Origin: Smallanthus sonchifolius
Lineage: Eukaryota > Streptophyta > Magnoliopsida > Asterales > Asteraceae
Length of the DNA: 64,000 nucleotides
Assembly (NCBI GenBank): GCA_023525975.1
Contig: CM042023.1
Location: 20,571,501-20,635,500 of the forward strand
Direction of reading: 5' to 3'
Shown: piece by piece, positions 34,904-46,800 of the stretch
Layout: each line of letters begins with the position of its first letter
Position numbering within the stretch: position 1 is the stretch's first letter
Notes under the pieces: generated by a model
Databases searched by the model: none
Seen by the model: the letters and a program-made list of their open reading frames with translations, nothing else
What the model was told of the DNA's origin: nothing
Program-made: the position numbers and the translations under genes

Positions 34904-35120
34904 TAAAAAAAAATTAACGGCGTGGGCTCAACTGGCACGCCCCACCAGGGGAGGCTCGTACATCAATCTACCCGAACATCCCCCAAGGAATTCGAAATCT
35001 GCAGAGGGTGTTCCTAGTTTTTTATGAAGTGCACCTTGCAAGATTCGAACTTATGACCTCCACAGAGGGGAAACCCTTTGGAAAAACCCCCCTGATCACC
35101 AAGGCAGAACTTGATGGCAG
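34904..35120 (-). mobile_element. SINE (family A, copy 2)
   Basis: Inverted homologue of 29247-29454 along nearly its full length, including the box-B region (AGATTCGAACTT on the plus strand) and the tail GCCGTTAATTT on the minus strand. The flanking direct repeat TTATATTATT is at 34894-34903 and 35121-35130. Confidence 0.88.
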
Positions 35121-35174
35121 TTATATTATTAACTAAATATCTTTGCAATAATGGATAGAAAGCGGACGGTTGTG

Positions 35175-35511
35175 CCAAAGAGGTTGTGCTGTAGAGGTTG
35201 AGGTGAGATCTGAAGTCCCAAGGGACCCGAGTTCAATCCCTGCCACCACCATTAATTTATGAGGCATGCAAATGAGGCCTAGTTCTTAAGCTGATGCACA
35301 AGGTTTTACCCACGCCGATCCAGGGTACGAGCCTCGGCTCTTCCTCAAGCCCGGAAGGGGCCTTATTGGGTGAGATTTTTCCTTGAATGCTCTCCAACTT
35401 TGACGCCAAGTCGGCCTGGTTAAGACAACATATTGGCCAGAGTTGGACGAGGCTCTCCCATGTGATAGGGGTGCGACTTCATAACATTCAATGTTCGCCG
35501 TTAAAAAAAAG
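35175..35511 (+). mobile_element. SINE (family B)
   Basis: A 337-base element with box-B-like CCCGAGTTCAATCC about 55 bases from its start, a long body ('cccggaaggggccttattggg', 'agttggacgaggctctccc') and a tail GCCGTTAAAAAAAAG. The flanking repeat GAAAGCGGACGGTTGTG / GAAAGGGGTCGGTTGTG (35158-35174, 35512-35528) has 15 of 17 matches. The body differs from family A but the tail is the same. Confidence 0.8.
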
Positions 35512-35766
35512 GAAAGGGGTCGGTTGTGATTACGTGGTGGCAGGTGAGGGTGGGTAAGAAACAAAGCACAATCATCCAATAAAACACACACACTCACACA
35601 CACACTTGTCTGTAAATATGAATGCTTTGTGGTTTGTACATTTGTGCTGCACGAGTAGTACTGTAGCTTCAACAGTAGCGTACACTTGTTTTCAAAGTTA
35701 AGTTTTCACCTTTTTCTTTGGTATACGTTACTTTTTTAACATGATTTGGTTTCATTTATATATATT

Positions 35767-36446
35767 CAGTGTCGGATCTAAAACAAAATTTCAGGGGGTA
35801 GCGAATTTTTTTTAACCGTACTTTCACGTAAATGAAACCAGTGGCGGAAGAATTTTTTTCAAAGGGTTCACTGTTTTTAACCGTAGATTTTCTTTTTCAA
35901 ACAAGTAAACAAGAGGGAATAAAGAGTAAAATAACCTGTGGTTTGTGGTGGAGAGACTGGCGGCAGCGCAGCGGTGCGGTGGCCGGCGGCGACAGGGGAG
36001 CAGCGCTGAGCAATGGCGGAAAGCACAGTTGGAGGTGGCTGTCGGATGCGATCTGTTGCTTTGCTTCTTTCCCTAATTCAGTAATCTTGTGTTTTTTTTG
36101 TTATACCTGTTACAGTGTTATTAGCCCAACAAAACAAGAAGCTGCTGAAGACCCATCATTTTATATCCAAATATTAGTTATTAAAAGGCCAGAAGCTGCT
36201 GAAGGCCCATACGAAATCTGGTTAAAAAAAAGGTTCTAAAAAATGTTAGGGAAGGTTTTAATAAAATATGGGGACTTTTTATAAAGTATTAGGTTTTTTA
36301 TAAAATTTTAAACTTTTTATGAAGTGTTAGCTTTTATAAAAATTTGAGGGGTAACTAAGAGGTAACCGGATACATAAAAGCGTAAAAAAAAAAAATTTAC
36401 AGTGCGCGTAAAGTTGAGGGGTACCCTATAGGTAGTTCCGCCCCTG
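35767..36446. mobile_element. Non-autonomous hAT element
   Basis: Ends: left CAGTGTCGGATCT; right, read inward, CAGGGGCGGAACTACC. A perfect 8-base duplication TATATATT lies at 35759-35766 and 36447-36454. A second left-end-like CAGTGGCGGAAG at 35849 suggests an internal duplication of the 5' end. The GC-rich middle (35950-36050) gives a chance open frame with no recognisable domain. Confidence 0.85.
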
Positions 36447-36454
36447 TATATATT

Positions 36455-39131
36455 TATGTGTTAAGTAATATAAAGTATAAATACACGAAGAAAAAGGACA
36501 TTTTTGAACTTTTAACACTAACTTATTGTACATAGTAAACTTTAAAAATTCTTTTGTATACGTAATAAACTTTCAAAACGCATCTTTTAAATATATTGGG
36601 TTACCTTTATATCATGTCGAACCAAGAACGGTTTGACCGTAAAAAATAATAAGCTGAAGTATGAGGCCTTATATTTATATTTAAGAAGCACATATTTTTT
36701 AGAAGTTAACTTTGTTTAATTTTTAGTTTTTGACATAGATAGCTAAGCATGAGGCCCTATATGTTTAATATTTAATTTTTAGTTTGGATGGTATTCTTTT
36801 TCACTAAAACTCACTTCAATTCAAACATATGTGATTGTGTGTCTTTTAAAAATCGTATACAAATAACTTGTCATTTTATTCCCACGAATAGGGATTGTAC
36901 TGGGACGGATACTGATAATCCCAGTCTCATACTCCATTGTAAAACCGTGTCTCATACCCACCCCAATACTTGTCGGGTAATTACCTGTCTAGTATTGGTA
37001 TACCGGCAGATATGCCCGGAGTTTGTTGAAAATTACCCATTGGGATTTCCAAATACATTTCTTACTAATTTAATTTTTATATAATTTTATTACCAGTGAA
37101 AAAAGAATGCTAACATTTGTGTTATGCTTATTTAAATCTCCATGTTTGTATAGCCTACATTTTTATTATTATTATAAATTATAACAAATAAAAAAGTAAC
37201 TTGTTGTCGATGCATGCAATATTGTTATCCACATGTAATAATATTGTTTTAAGCATGTATGTTTATCTGTGAAAAAAATAAAACCATGCATGTTGATGTA
37301 CGTGAATTTATAAAAAAAAGTAGCATGTGAATATATACATGGTTAATATATCTTAAAAAAAGTTAGTTTATTCTGATAAGTTTTTTATAATTTATAAAAT
37401 CTTTTCAGATGAGATTTTTCCTTTAGCTACTACATGAAAGACTGTTTCCTGAAAATCTATATAAAAGTTAATCCTAGTCTGAAGTCTAATCGGTCCCATT
37501 TTATATAAACTAGGAAAATTTATGAAGTTTGTATTTATATAAAACGAAGTTGTGAGTTGTACATTAGGCTTTTCAGAGTGGTATCTTACTGTTCAACCAG
37601 TTCTTAATTGTTTAGTTGTTAATTTATGTTAAGTTATGGAGCCTTATGGTTTACGGATAGGACATTATTGTCACTATCATGGTGGAAGTCTGAGAGGAGC
37701 ACAATGCAAAGGTCCTACAATCAGGGCCAGATGATCTATGTCAAAAATATTTTGTTATCCGACACCAGAGTGACACCGTATATTGTCCGATGATGACCTC
37801 TTGTATTTTTAGATGATGACTTAATTGGTAGTCCAAAAGAAAGAGAAGTGATAATATTTTAAAGTTATTTTAGCCTTTTAGTACGAGTTGAATCAGAACA
37901 CTATTTATGTGATCAACTTTGTGTTTATCTCTTGATCTTAAAGTGCATGTTATTTTTGAAATTTTGGTTGATTTCGGTGACACGAAGTGATAACTTTTTT
38001 TTTAAAGTTGATAGACATTTGAAGAGTGAAACATGATAACACCAGAAAAAATATTAAATCCACTTGCCGCGTATGATCATTTATAATATTTTTTTGTTGA
38101 TACTATATTTTGTTAATTGATTGTGATAACATGACTATCAAACAAGTTTATTTTAACCATAACAAAACTATATATAACTACAAATAGAAACCATTACGAA
38201 TAGTATTTTTTTTTTTTTACAAATTTACCACAATTTTTTTTTTAAATTGACAACATTATGAATAGTATACTTTTTATATTTTGCAAATTCACCATAATTT
38301 TTTGCACTTTAAAGTTTGGTTACGGAGTTTTAGTTTTAATTTTGAATAATTACCATATAGCACCCTCAACTTTAAATTAAACTTACAATATATATTTATC
38401 AACTTATTATTATTTAAAAAAATGATTTGTTCTTTGAAATTTGGCAACAAAGTTTTCTTTGCCCCCTCAACTTTAATTAAACTTACAATAGAGGGATGTT
38501 TTTAACCACTCTAATCATACATTTCAACATTAATTTTAATCGAAGGACAAACATACAAATCATCAAAACTATTTTACGGTTTCATTTTTATATAAAGTGA
38601 CGCGTTTTATCCTTCTCATTTTAAATATACCGTTGCGACGTTCTTCTTTTTATCTACATCTCGACATAAATTTTATTTTAAACCGAGCGTCACAAATTTC
38701 TCGCAACATCAACACACCGCCACAACGCGCGGTATATCTACCAGTTGTAATCTATATCAAAATTATTTTTATTGAATAGTAATGATTTTAGTAATAGATA
38801 TGAACATGTTAGGTGTAGAATGATATTCCTGAAAGAATGTAGTTGGTGAACAATTGAACATCGACCTCTGAATATGATTTTTCTATTAGATATAATATAT
38901 TACACAGAATTTATTGGGTAGATACAATAAATTTTAATTATTTTTATATAATTAAAAAAATATGATTTAATTAGACAATATTTATAGTTATTTATAACTA
39001 TCATATTTGTATATGATAAATAGTGCTTAATAATACACATAATCTTACTAAGTTCTATTATTCTAGAATTTTTAAAAGAAGTTTACGAAAAAATACTTAG
39101 TTTTTTTTTCTTTTTTTCAATTCACTGTTTG
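36455..39131. other. 2.7 kb of AT-rich DNA with no recognised gene
   Basis: Only short scraps: a near-duplicate 'cctcaactttaaattaaacttacaat' at about 38365 and 38465, and a stretch at 38560-38770 resembling the dispersed repeat of 18240-19570 ('ataaattttattttaaacc', 'ccacaacgcgcgg'). Confidence 0.5.
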
Positions 39132-39442
39132 GGGCATTTACATATATCTCCTTCCTAAGTTTATTTATTACATATTTACCCAACCCTAAAATTTAATTAC
39201 ATATTTCCCCTTCCTAAAACCTATATATTACATATTTATCCAATTCATTTAAAATAACTTATTTTATTACCATTTTACCTTTAATAAACCAATTAAAGTA
39301 CTATTTACATATATCTCATTTCTAAATATTTGTAAGGGGCAATTGGGTAATTTTAAGTTAATTGTGAAAATATGTAATTAAAGTTAGGGGTTATAGATAT
39401 ATGTAACTTAGAAGTTTAATAGGGGAAAATATGTAAAAATAA
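39132..39442. mobile_element. Fold-back MITE, 'acatatttcccc' family (copy 2)
   Basis: Left GGGGCATTTACATATATCTCC and a right arm with 'ggggaaaatatgtaaaaataacc' are inverted; inner text 'attacatatttcccctt' is shared with 5010-5749. No clear target duplication. Confidence 0.6.
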
Positions 39443-40070
39443 CCTAGTATTTAATTTAATGGGTATTAATAGCTAATCCAGATAATGAAAATGATTAATT
39501 TGTTCCTTTCGTAAGCCATTACAAGTTACACGAGTAATCAATTGCGTGAACCAACCTTGGACATTCATCTTAGGTTGTACTTTCTTTTAGCATGTGATGT
39601 GATATATTGAATACAATTTCATCATTTTTAAGTAATTTAAATATGTTCAATGCAATAATAAGAGTTTATTGATATATCTTAATTTCTTATTCTATATCTT
39701 TATGGTTTTTTAATATTTTTTCAAATTATTCCCAAAGAATGCAAACTAGTAAAAGGATAAAAGTACTAAAACAAAACTAAATTGACCTAACATGAGGAAG
39801 AAAACAAGAAAAGAAAATGATGAAAATGCCCTCAAGTATTTGGGTTATCAAGTGGCATATTGGTGGGCAAACTTGTCTTTTACTTCTTTAAATTATATAA
39901 CTAAGATGGCTTGTGGTTGGAAGTTCGAACCATTTTGTGATGGTGGTGGTGAATCCTAGCCATTTTGAAGAAGTGGTTAGCCCCTCTCTTTAAACATACA
40001 TAAAACCATAGAGGGCAAATTTGTCATTTTACAAAGATGTAATATTTGCATCTTACACTTTGTTTTAAAC
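39443..40070. other. AT-rich intergenic stretch
   Basis: Nothing supportable. Confidence 0.35.
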
Positions 40071-40465
40071 TAGGGAAATCCCGCACTCCGTGGCAGTGCA
40101 TTTACTCGCGATAATGATTACAGAACGGGAGTGTTAAAGTTTGCAATGTAAAAGTAAAATTACGTAAAAATATCCAAATTATAAGGTTAATAAAAGCTTA
40201 GGTAAAAATCCATTTAAAAACACAAAACTCATCCTCAAAGTTTGAACCTGGATGGTTGAGCCGGGTGTGAGGAAATAGAGTGGTAGGATCACCAAGCCAT
40301 ATAAGACTTTGTGATTCCCAACTAAAAAATAATTAATCAAAAAAAATAAAATAAACCCAAAATAAAGAAACCAATCGAGTTGCGCCACTTAACCTAGCAC
40401 ACATTTTAACCAATAGGATTTTGTTACTGTTTACCTCTTCTTCTTTTGTATAGTTATATTATAGA
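40071..40465 (-). mobile_element. Possible short Helitron
   Basis: On the minus strand the lower end reads as a hairpin (GCACTGCCACGGAGTGC), then GGGATTTCCCTAG before a host T, and the upper end reads TCTATAATATAACTATAC, like the 5' ends of the Helitrons at 11526 and 13137. The base before the 5' end is T, not A, so the case is weak. Confidence 0.4.
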
Positions 40466-42305
40466 ATAACCTAAAAAAACGTAGATATAAAAAATAATCA
40501 AAATCAAATAGTAGTAATGATAAAATAATTTCAGTTTTGAATTTCAAATAGATGGTTAGACCCTATCGTTATGGATCATCATTCTTTAAATAAAATGCAA
40601 TATTATTTTATATTTATAAAATTTAAAACCAGTTGAAGTTATTGGTTATCAATTAATAGTTTATTTTAAAACAATATGAGATGTATCTGTAGAAGATATT
40701 TAGTCCATCGTCGCTCTCATTTTCCGTCAAAAACAATCTGGCGCAACCTGTGTCCGGCCGCCGCCGCCACCATCATCTTCAACCACTACAAGAACCATAT
40801 AGATTAGATACTCCTCTCTCGTTCTCCTAGGGTGCACCGATTAAATCCACGTTTGATGAAAGAAGATGCAGATCCGGTGTCTGTTCTTCATCGCCATCAC
40901 CACTTGAGTTGCAGGTTTGGTCTCCGTCTCAGGCCATCATAAAATGGGTTTATCATATCCATAAAATGGTGGTGGGGTTTTCAAAAGAAGAGAAGTGGAG
41001 AGGGAGAGGGAGAGGGAGAGGGGAAGGGGATGAGAGAGGCGTCGGCGTACCACCGAAACTATCGGATTCGTCTCCGTCACCGGCAATAAGCACAAGACAG
41101 GGGGTAGGGTTGGGTTGACCCAGAGATTAGTGAATAAATTTCAGTTCAAGAAAACCTTTTTTAAGAAACTGGAGTTAAAGATCAGATGGATCCCTGATAT
41201 TACCACACAACTAAAAAAGAAAAAAAGGAAAAAAGAAGCTTGCTAAAAAAATATATTTTTTGCCCAATAATTCCATGCCACGTGGCAAAACCGAAAAATT
41301 AAACCAATGATTAGTTAGTACTGTACTTCCCTTGCCAAATTGTTGTTAGTTAATAATAAACACCCATTTTTTTATGAAAAGGCTCCAACTCCACTAGAAC
41401 AAACTTCACATGCTTCTGGTATTTCTTTTGAAAAAAGAAACATCTTTTGGTCTACTTTTTTTTGGTCTCTTTAGGGTCCATTTGTATCATCTAATTTGCT
41501 ACAATCATGTGGTTCTTTGAATGGGATCCAAAGTTGTTAATTCTCATGATTTTGTGTCCAAAAAGAAGGGGAAAAGGCACATTCTTGTTCCAATTTTTCT
41601 TTTGAAATTTGAAGTCATAGATATTGATGTTATGAACTAGTCCAACATACTCAAATGGTTTTTTTTCTTTTTACTTTCTTTATGGGCCCAAACAATTAAA
41701 ATTGGATTAGTTTGGGTTTTTGACACAACTTTGGGTCAAATTGGGTCTTATTTATTTTGGCCTTAAGTTAATGTTACATTAAAAAAAACATGTACCATTT
41801 GTCCATTTTTGTGTTGATATAATGATCATAAGTTGATTGAAATGTTGTCCTGCAAGTGTTGCAACATTCGTTGTCTTGTTGTTTCTTGTCCATATTCCAA
41901 CAAACCTAATCAAAATCCTCTTGAAATCAAGTTTTCAATTACAAGTTACACATGTTTGGTCGTATTCGTTGTGGTTTGCTTATCGATATGTCATTTTCAA
42001 GCCATCCATCATCCACCCGAATGTTGCACCAATGTCATGTCATTTTCTATGCACACCAAGACTTAAATGATTCGACACGTATAATGCAAGGTATACAAAT
42101 GTATAAAACTAATAACCGAAGAGGTGCCAAATGAACACCTCAATGCGGCTTTTTAAATTTATTAGAACAAATTTAAGAGCTTGAGTACATCAAGATTCTC
42201 TTTTTTTGTCCGAGGGTATATATAAAAAAAAATAAAATAAAATAAAAGTTTGTGTAATTAGTTGAATAGATAGTTATGATGGTTGATGAAATGGTCCCTA
42301 GAGGT
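40466..42305. other. Intergenic, 1.8 kb
   Basis: A GC-richer patch at about 40680-41110 ('ccggccgccgccgccacc', 'gagagggagagggagag') looks like a former exon or UTR, but its frames show no recognisable domain. The rest is featureless. Confidence 0.4.
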
Positions 42306-42827
42306 TCATTTGTTCATTCCAGTTGCATCTTTGGCTGCATCTACTGCTCCCTGTGCACTTGCCTTCATCTGCTGTCCAGCCTGAATTTGTAAAAATTTGA
42401 CATTTTTTAATCAAATAAATTTCATTTTCTAACATCAAAATGATAGGTATAAATCATTTTTATTAAGTCAAATATTATTGATTTTTAACTTTTGGAAGTC
42501 AAAGGTGAAAAATTAAAATGAAAAAAAGGACCTGCTGAGCTGAATCTTGGGTGGACTGGGCAGCTTGGCTAGCTTTGTCCATCAGCTGGTTGCCTTTCTC
42601 CTGAAAACAACAAAAAAAAAAAAAAACAAATGTTACCTACATACATATATGTAAATATCCAATTGTTGATTTAATATGAGTTCTTTTCATAAAAATAAAT
42701 TTCAAGATCGTCCGTTTACAAAAGATATATAAAAACAATGAATATGAAGGTAGATCGAGAGATTAGTGACCTCGGCTTGGCCCTTGGCTTGGCCAGCTTG
42801 ATAACTAGCGCTTTGGTTGCTGTTCAT
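42306..42827 (-). CDS. KIN1/KIN2 (COR6.6)-like stress protein
   Basis: Three exons with GT/AG borders and phase-0 introns: 42771-42827, 42532-42600, 42306-42380 (201 bases, 66 residues plus stop). The product is small, hydrophilic and rich in Ala, Gln, Lys and Ser, starting MNSNQSASYQAGQAKGQAE and ending DATGMNK. The YQAGQAKGQAE start, the middle ASQAAQSTQDSAQQAG and the TGMNK end match the plant KIN1/KIN2/COR6.6 family, whose Arabidopsis members are also 66 residues; they are LEA-like proteins induced by cold, drought and abscisic acid. No catalytic role is known. The gene appears intact. A TATA-like TTATATATC lies at 42895-42902, about 70 bases before the ATG. I saw no clear ACGTG-type element just upstream. 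Confidence 0.9.
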
Positions 42828-42894
42828 GGTTCTTGTTTTGAGATTTAAAATGTGTAAATACAAATGGATTGTTTGATGAAAAGGAGATTGAATG

Positions 42895-42902
42895 ATATAT
42901 AA
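42895..42902 (-). promoter_or_regulatory. Probable TATA box of the KIN-like gene
   Basis: Minus-strand TTATATATC about 70 bases upstream of the start codon; distance and composition are typical. Confidence 0.5.
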
Positions 42903-43531
42903 CATGCAAACACTTGTTTTCCATGAATTTATGCAAGTTATTCGGGTCGTTTGAATAGGGAGACTTTTGTGTTTGAGGAAGAGAAGTTTACACTTGGTAT
43001 CATCTTATTTGATTGGTTTCTAATTTTATGAAATATAAATTTATGACACTATAATGGGTTTGAATTTCTTTCCTATTTTGTGCACCGGCCATGAATTAGC
43101 AAAATGTGATTCCATGTTACTAATAATAGCATATTTTTTAATTAAAAAAGGAATGTATAGAGAGATAAAAAGCCAAAAATTCATAAAATGTGTGGCATTT
43201 GATGAAATCAATGGAATGGTTAATACTTACGTAATGACAATTTCATAATTAATTGAAACTTGAAAGTTACTGGTGGGTGGGTGAGGTAAAAAAGGAAATC
43301 AACTTCTATTGTTGATTTTTTTTCATTTAAACATACTTCAATCAATTTTTTTAGAGTCAGATAACTTTTATATGCTTTACTATTACAAAAGAAATATCAC
43401 ATATCTTGATTTAAATCAATCCCAATGGTAGTTTTAGTTGATTGGAATATCTCGATGATGGTTAAAACACAAGTTTACTCAAATTCCCACTTTAGGTCAA
43501 ATTTAGTCAAAATTCATCAAGAACACATATA
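42903..43531. other. Upstream region of the KIN-like gene
   Basis: No gene. It ends with a 55-base segment ('ccactttaggtcaaatttagtc...') at 43489-43540 that is duplicated at about 43596-43650. Confidence 0.45.
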
Positions 43532-46505
43532 TCCTATATAATAAACAAGTAAAAATGGGGGACACATGTCACCTCCACATTTCACCTCAACAATCCCCCA
43601 CTTTAGGTCAAATTTAGTCAAAATTCATCAAGAACACATCTATCCTATAATAAGGTGATTTAATTTTGAGGACATCAGGGTTATTAGGTCATGTTAATCT
43701 AAACATATTTACACATTTACAAAAAAACCCGATATTCCATGGGAATTGAAGTTTGTTGATCATATTTGCGAATTCCAAACGGTTTAGGTGCCATCTTGAG
43801 GTTTTGTGTATGCAATGTTTAATTCTTTTTAATTAAATCCTAACATTGGTAATTGTGGGTTATGTCCATCATAAATGTGTTTCATTAATTGGTTGATTTG
43901 AGACAGAATCAATTTAGGGAATGATTAGATCCTGCAAGTAAACTTTAATATTTTTCATATGGTTTACTTCTTTTGAATTTGTTTTTGTGGGATTTTGATA
44001 TTGAGTTCATAAAATTATATGCTGATCTTAAATAGGTTTGACCAATTCGAACTAAAGTGGGTGTAAAATATGATCAATTTGAAGTGGAATTGTTTCTGGG
44101 TCAAAGGTTAAATCTTTGATTCATGATGTTTTTAATCCTTTTTCTTATGGTTTTTAATCCTATTTCATTTACTTACAACAGAATTGTTGTGGGTCTAATG
44201 AAGCTCTAGGAAGGCTAGCTGAGGCTGATATGAGGTTTCTTTTTGCCACCTAGCTTGCTTGGTTGTGTTATGTTGTTGGTAGTCAAATGCTATTAGTTTA
44301 ACTTTAAATTCCAAAAAGTCTACTTATTTAGTATAATGATGTTGCTCTTAGGCGAGTTACAATTTTGTATGTAATTTTGATTCAATTTATTAGTTTTGTT
44401 TGTGTTTACGACCATAGTTAGAGCCAATTTGTTTGTTTGTGTTGATAAATTCTTATAGGTACTAATGACATGGACCATAGTTAGAGCCAGTTTGTTTGTG
44501 ATTGATGTAATATTGTTTCTTTTAATGTTGGGGATATGAGGGTTAGAATATGAATTAAATTTTAAAATGGTTTTATTCAGAGAGGAAGTATGTATGCTTT
44601 GATTGCAATATCACAATGCAGATTTATGTCTATCTTTTATTTCATTTTGAGCTGCGCTTTTTGTTTAGATATGATATATGTAATTTCTAATGTTTGTTTT
44701 CATTTGTAGGTGGTATTCCTGCCATAAAATGGCCCGGTGTAGATGGAGATGATAACACATTTGAAGTAAAATATAGGTGGATTTATGCTTTCTTACATTT
44801 CGGATCTCATATTTTAATATAGTGCTACTGTATTACTTGCTTCCATTTTTCATTACTGTGCATTAAGTGGTTAATCTATTTTTTCAGATAACAAGAATCG
44901 AGTATGTTCATTTTAAAGGGTTTTTGAATCGGTATATTAAGCTTGATAATTTTCTCATGAGTCTTGGTCGAAAAGAAAATCAGGTGATAATAAGGATCGT
45001 TATGTGCTATTGCCGATCAAAAAGTCATTTTGCCATACTTTAATTATCTTATAATCTTTTCAATTTCTTTATCATGATTGACTTCTATTCTTTCCATCAG
45101 GTTTATATTATAGATTTTTGGCTTGCTCGAGATGCAACAACCCACCGACATATTCCTTACAGGTATACTAGCTTTTCTTTCACCCAAACCACCATTAATT
45201 TAATGTAGTTATTGTTTCGAATCTTTTTATGGTAATGTTTTATATAAAAATATTTGATTAAATTATTTATGGCAATGATTTTTATAAATTTTTATTCTGT
45301 TACACTTTATTTTTTAAATCTTTTTTCCAATTTTTTATTGAATTATTTATGCTAATGTTTTTTCATTTCTTTAATTGTTACTTTCCTAATCTTTACCAAT
45401 TAACTTTCCCCCATCTATGCTAATTCCAATTATAATTACCACAATTAGATTAGATTTAATTATGTTAAGTCCGATTACAATTTTAAATCCCTAATTTATT
45501 ATGATTTGAATTTTCATCTACACTCATTATATATATCCTATCATCCTCACAAAAATACTATAAGCATCCGTGCTAGGTTTCTCTGTAATTTAAGGTCTTC
45601 TACAATTTCCTCAAGTATTCTCAGCACCAAATAAGTTTTGTAATATTCTTTCTATCTTTGATACATCATCAGTTTTTGTGTTTATGTCACATATGTTTTC
45701 TATTATATGTGGCATTAATTTTCCTTGAATCAATACCAGCAGCCCTTATATTTTTCTTATTATTGCAAACATGTTTCTTATATTAAGATTAGTTCTGTTT
45801 CTTAACTAAATATTAGGATAATTGCACATATATATAATATATGTGTGATGGGTGATTTGGGTGGCTGTACATGTTTCTTATGCTTCAAAGTTGTAATTTT
45901 GGTGTTGTTCAGATTTTCATTTTTTTTAATTGCACAATGTGGAATACAAATATTTTCAAAGTTGTGATTTTTAGTTTCATAATGTGGAATAAAAATGTTT
46001 TAAGGATCTTTCAAAAAAAGATATATACTTTGTCAATATCTTGGACCCATAAAAAGGTATGGATTAGAAACAAACATAATCTACAACAAACACAATTGCA
46101 TCATATAGTCAAATTATTAAATTTCACAAAATGGGTCTAAAACCCTTGTTTGTATGTCTATTAATTGATGAAGGACAAACCATTTTGTTACAATGGTCGA
46201 GCCTAGGCTTATAACTATCTGTTTTGTTTGATGACAGGTTTTTTTGTTAAGAAGAGATTTAAAAGATTTACAAGGTGTTTGGATGTGCAATTGAATGTGA
46301 TTTTAAATAATAAGAATAGACATTTGTGATAAACAATTATTGCATATAAAAAAGTATTGCTGTTTATGAAATATTATTTTAACTTTTTCATTGTTGATTA
46401 TTGTATGTAATGATATGTAATTTAAATAGTTAAAATTTGTAACAATTTTGTTAATTTTATCGTCTTTATTGTTTAACCCGTGTAGTACACGGGTTTATAA
46501 CCTGG
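43532..46505 (+). mobile_element. Helitron, 2.97 kb, carrying casein kinase I exons
   Basis: Starts TCCTATATAATAAACAAG after a host A. It ends with a perfect palindromic hairpin AACCCGTGTAGTACACGGGTT, 7 bases of spacer and CTGG before a host T. These are Helitron hallmarks, and the ends match the short copies at 11.5-15.1 kb. No helicase/Rep gene is present, so it is non-autonomous. It contains exon pieces of a casein kinase I gene at 44710-45162. The 5' terminus is partly duplicated (a second TATCCTATAATAA at about 43643), leaving some doubt which copy is the active end. Confidence 0.8.
44710..45162 (+). pseudogene. Casein kinase I exon fragments captured in the Helitron
   Basis: Three exon-like blocks with preserved splice sites. 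The first (44710 to about 44775) reads GIPAIKWPGVDGD, corresponding to the family's GIPxLKWFGVEG. The second (44888-44983) reads RIEYVHFKGFLNRYIKLDNF then LMSLGRKENQ, the catalytic-loop exon. The third (45101-45162) reads VYIIDFWLARDATTHRHIPYR, the DFG exon. Intron borders match CK1 gene structure, so genomic DNA was captured, not a processed transcript. The catalytic loop is ruined: HRDIKP is NRYIKL, and DFG/DYG is DFW. The N-terminal ATP-binding part and the rest of the kinase are absent. It cannot encode an active kinase. Confidence 0.88.
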
Positions 46506-46800
46506 TAATTAATATTCCATCAATTATTTTGTAAGGGTTACAAAATGTACAATTTTTTTTTTGAACGGCTAATTTTTTTTTATTACTTCACTTCATGTTT
46601 CAAGTGAGACTAGAAACTAACATCACTTAAGTGAATTGTATTCATCATTTATTTAGTCTCAATTTGTATTTTCTTTTACATTTATTTTATTTATAACCCC
46701 GTGTAATACACGCGTTCTAACACTAGTATAAGTATATAACCAAATCTTCAATTAGGCTATATATTCAAAGTTAATGAATTCCAACAAGTTATAATCATAA
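46506..46800 (+). mobile_element. Second Helitron 3' terminus
   Basis: At about 46698-46726 a second hairpin (CCGTGTAATACACG), then CGTTCTAACACTAG before a host T, forms another complete Helitron 3' end, 221 bases after the first. No separate 5' end was found between the two, so this may be an alternative terminator or the stub of another copy. Confidence 0.6.

Noticed and set aside
35286..35672. 128-residue minus-strand frame
   Set aside because: Lies mostly within the SINE at 35175-35511 and its flank; no domain recognised.
35832..36239. 135-residue plus-strand frame
   Set aside because: Inside a non-autonomous hAT element; no recognisable domain and the frame crosses low-complexity DNA.
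40909..41118. 69-residue frame with Gly-Arg repeats
   Set aside because: Arises from a gagaggg microsatellite; no homologue recognised.
41833..42134. Three overlapping 60-77 residue plus-strand frames
   Set aside because: Mutually overlapping, no conserved motif, in the region downstream of the KIN-like gene.
44175..44240. Possible further captured exon ('cagaattgttgtgggtctaatg')
   Set aside because: Too short and without a recognisable protein match.
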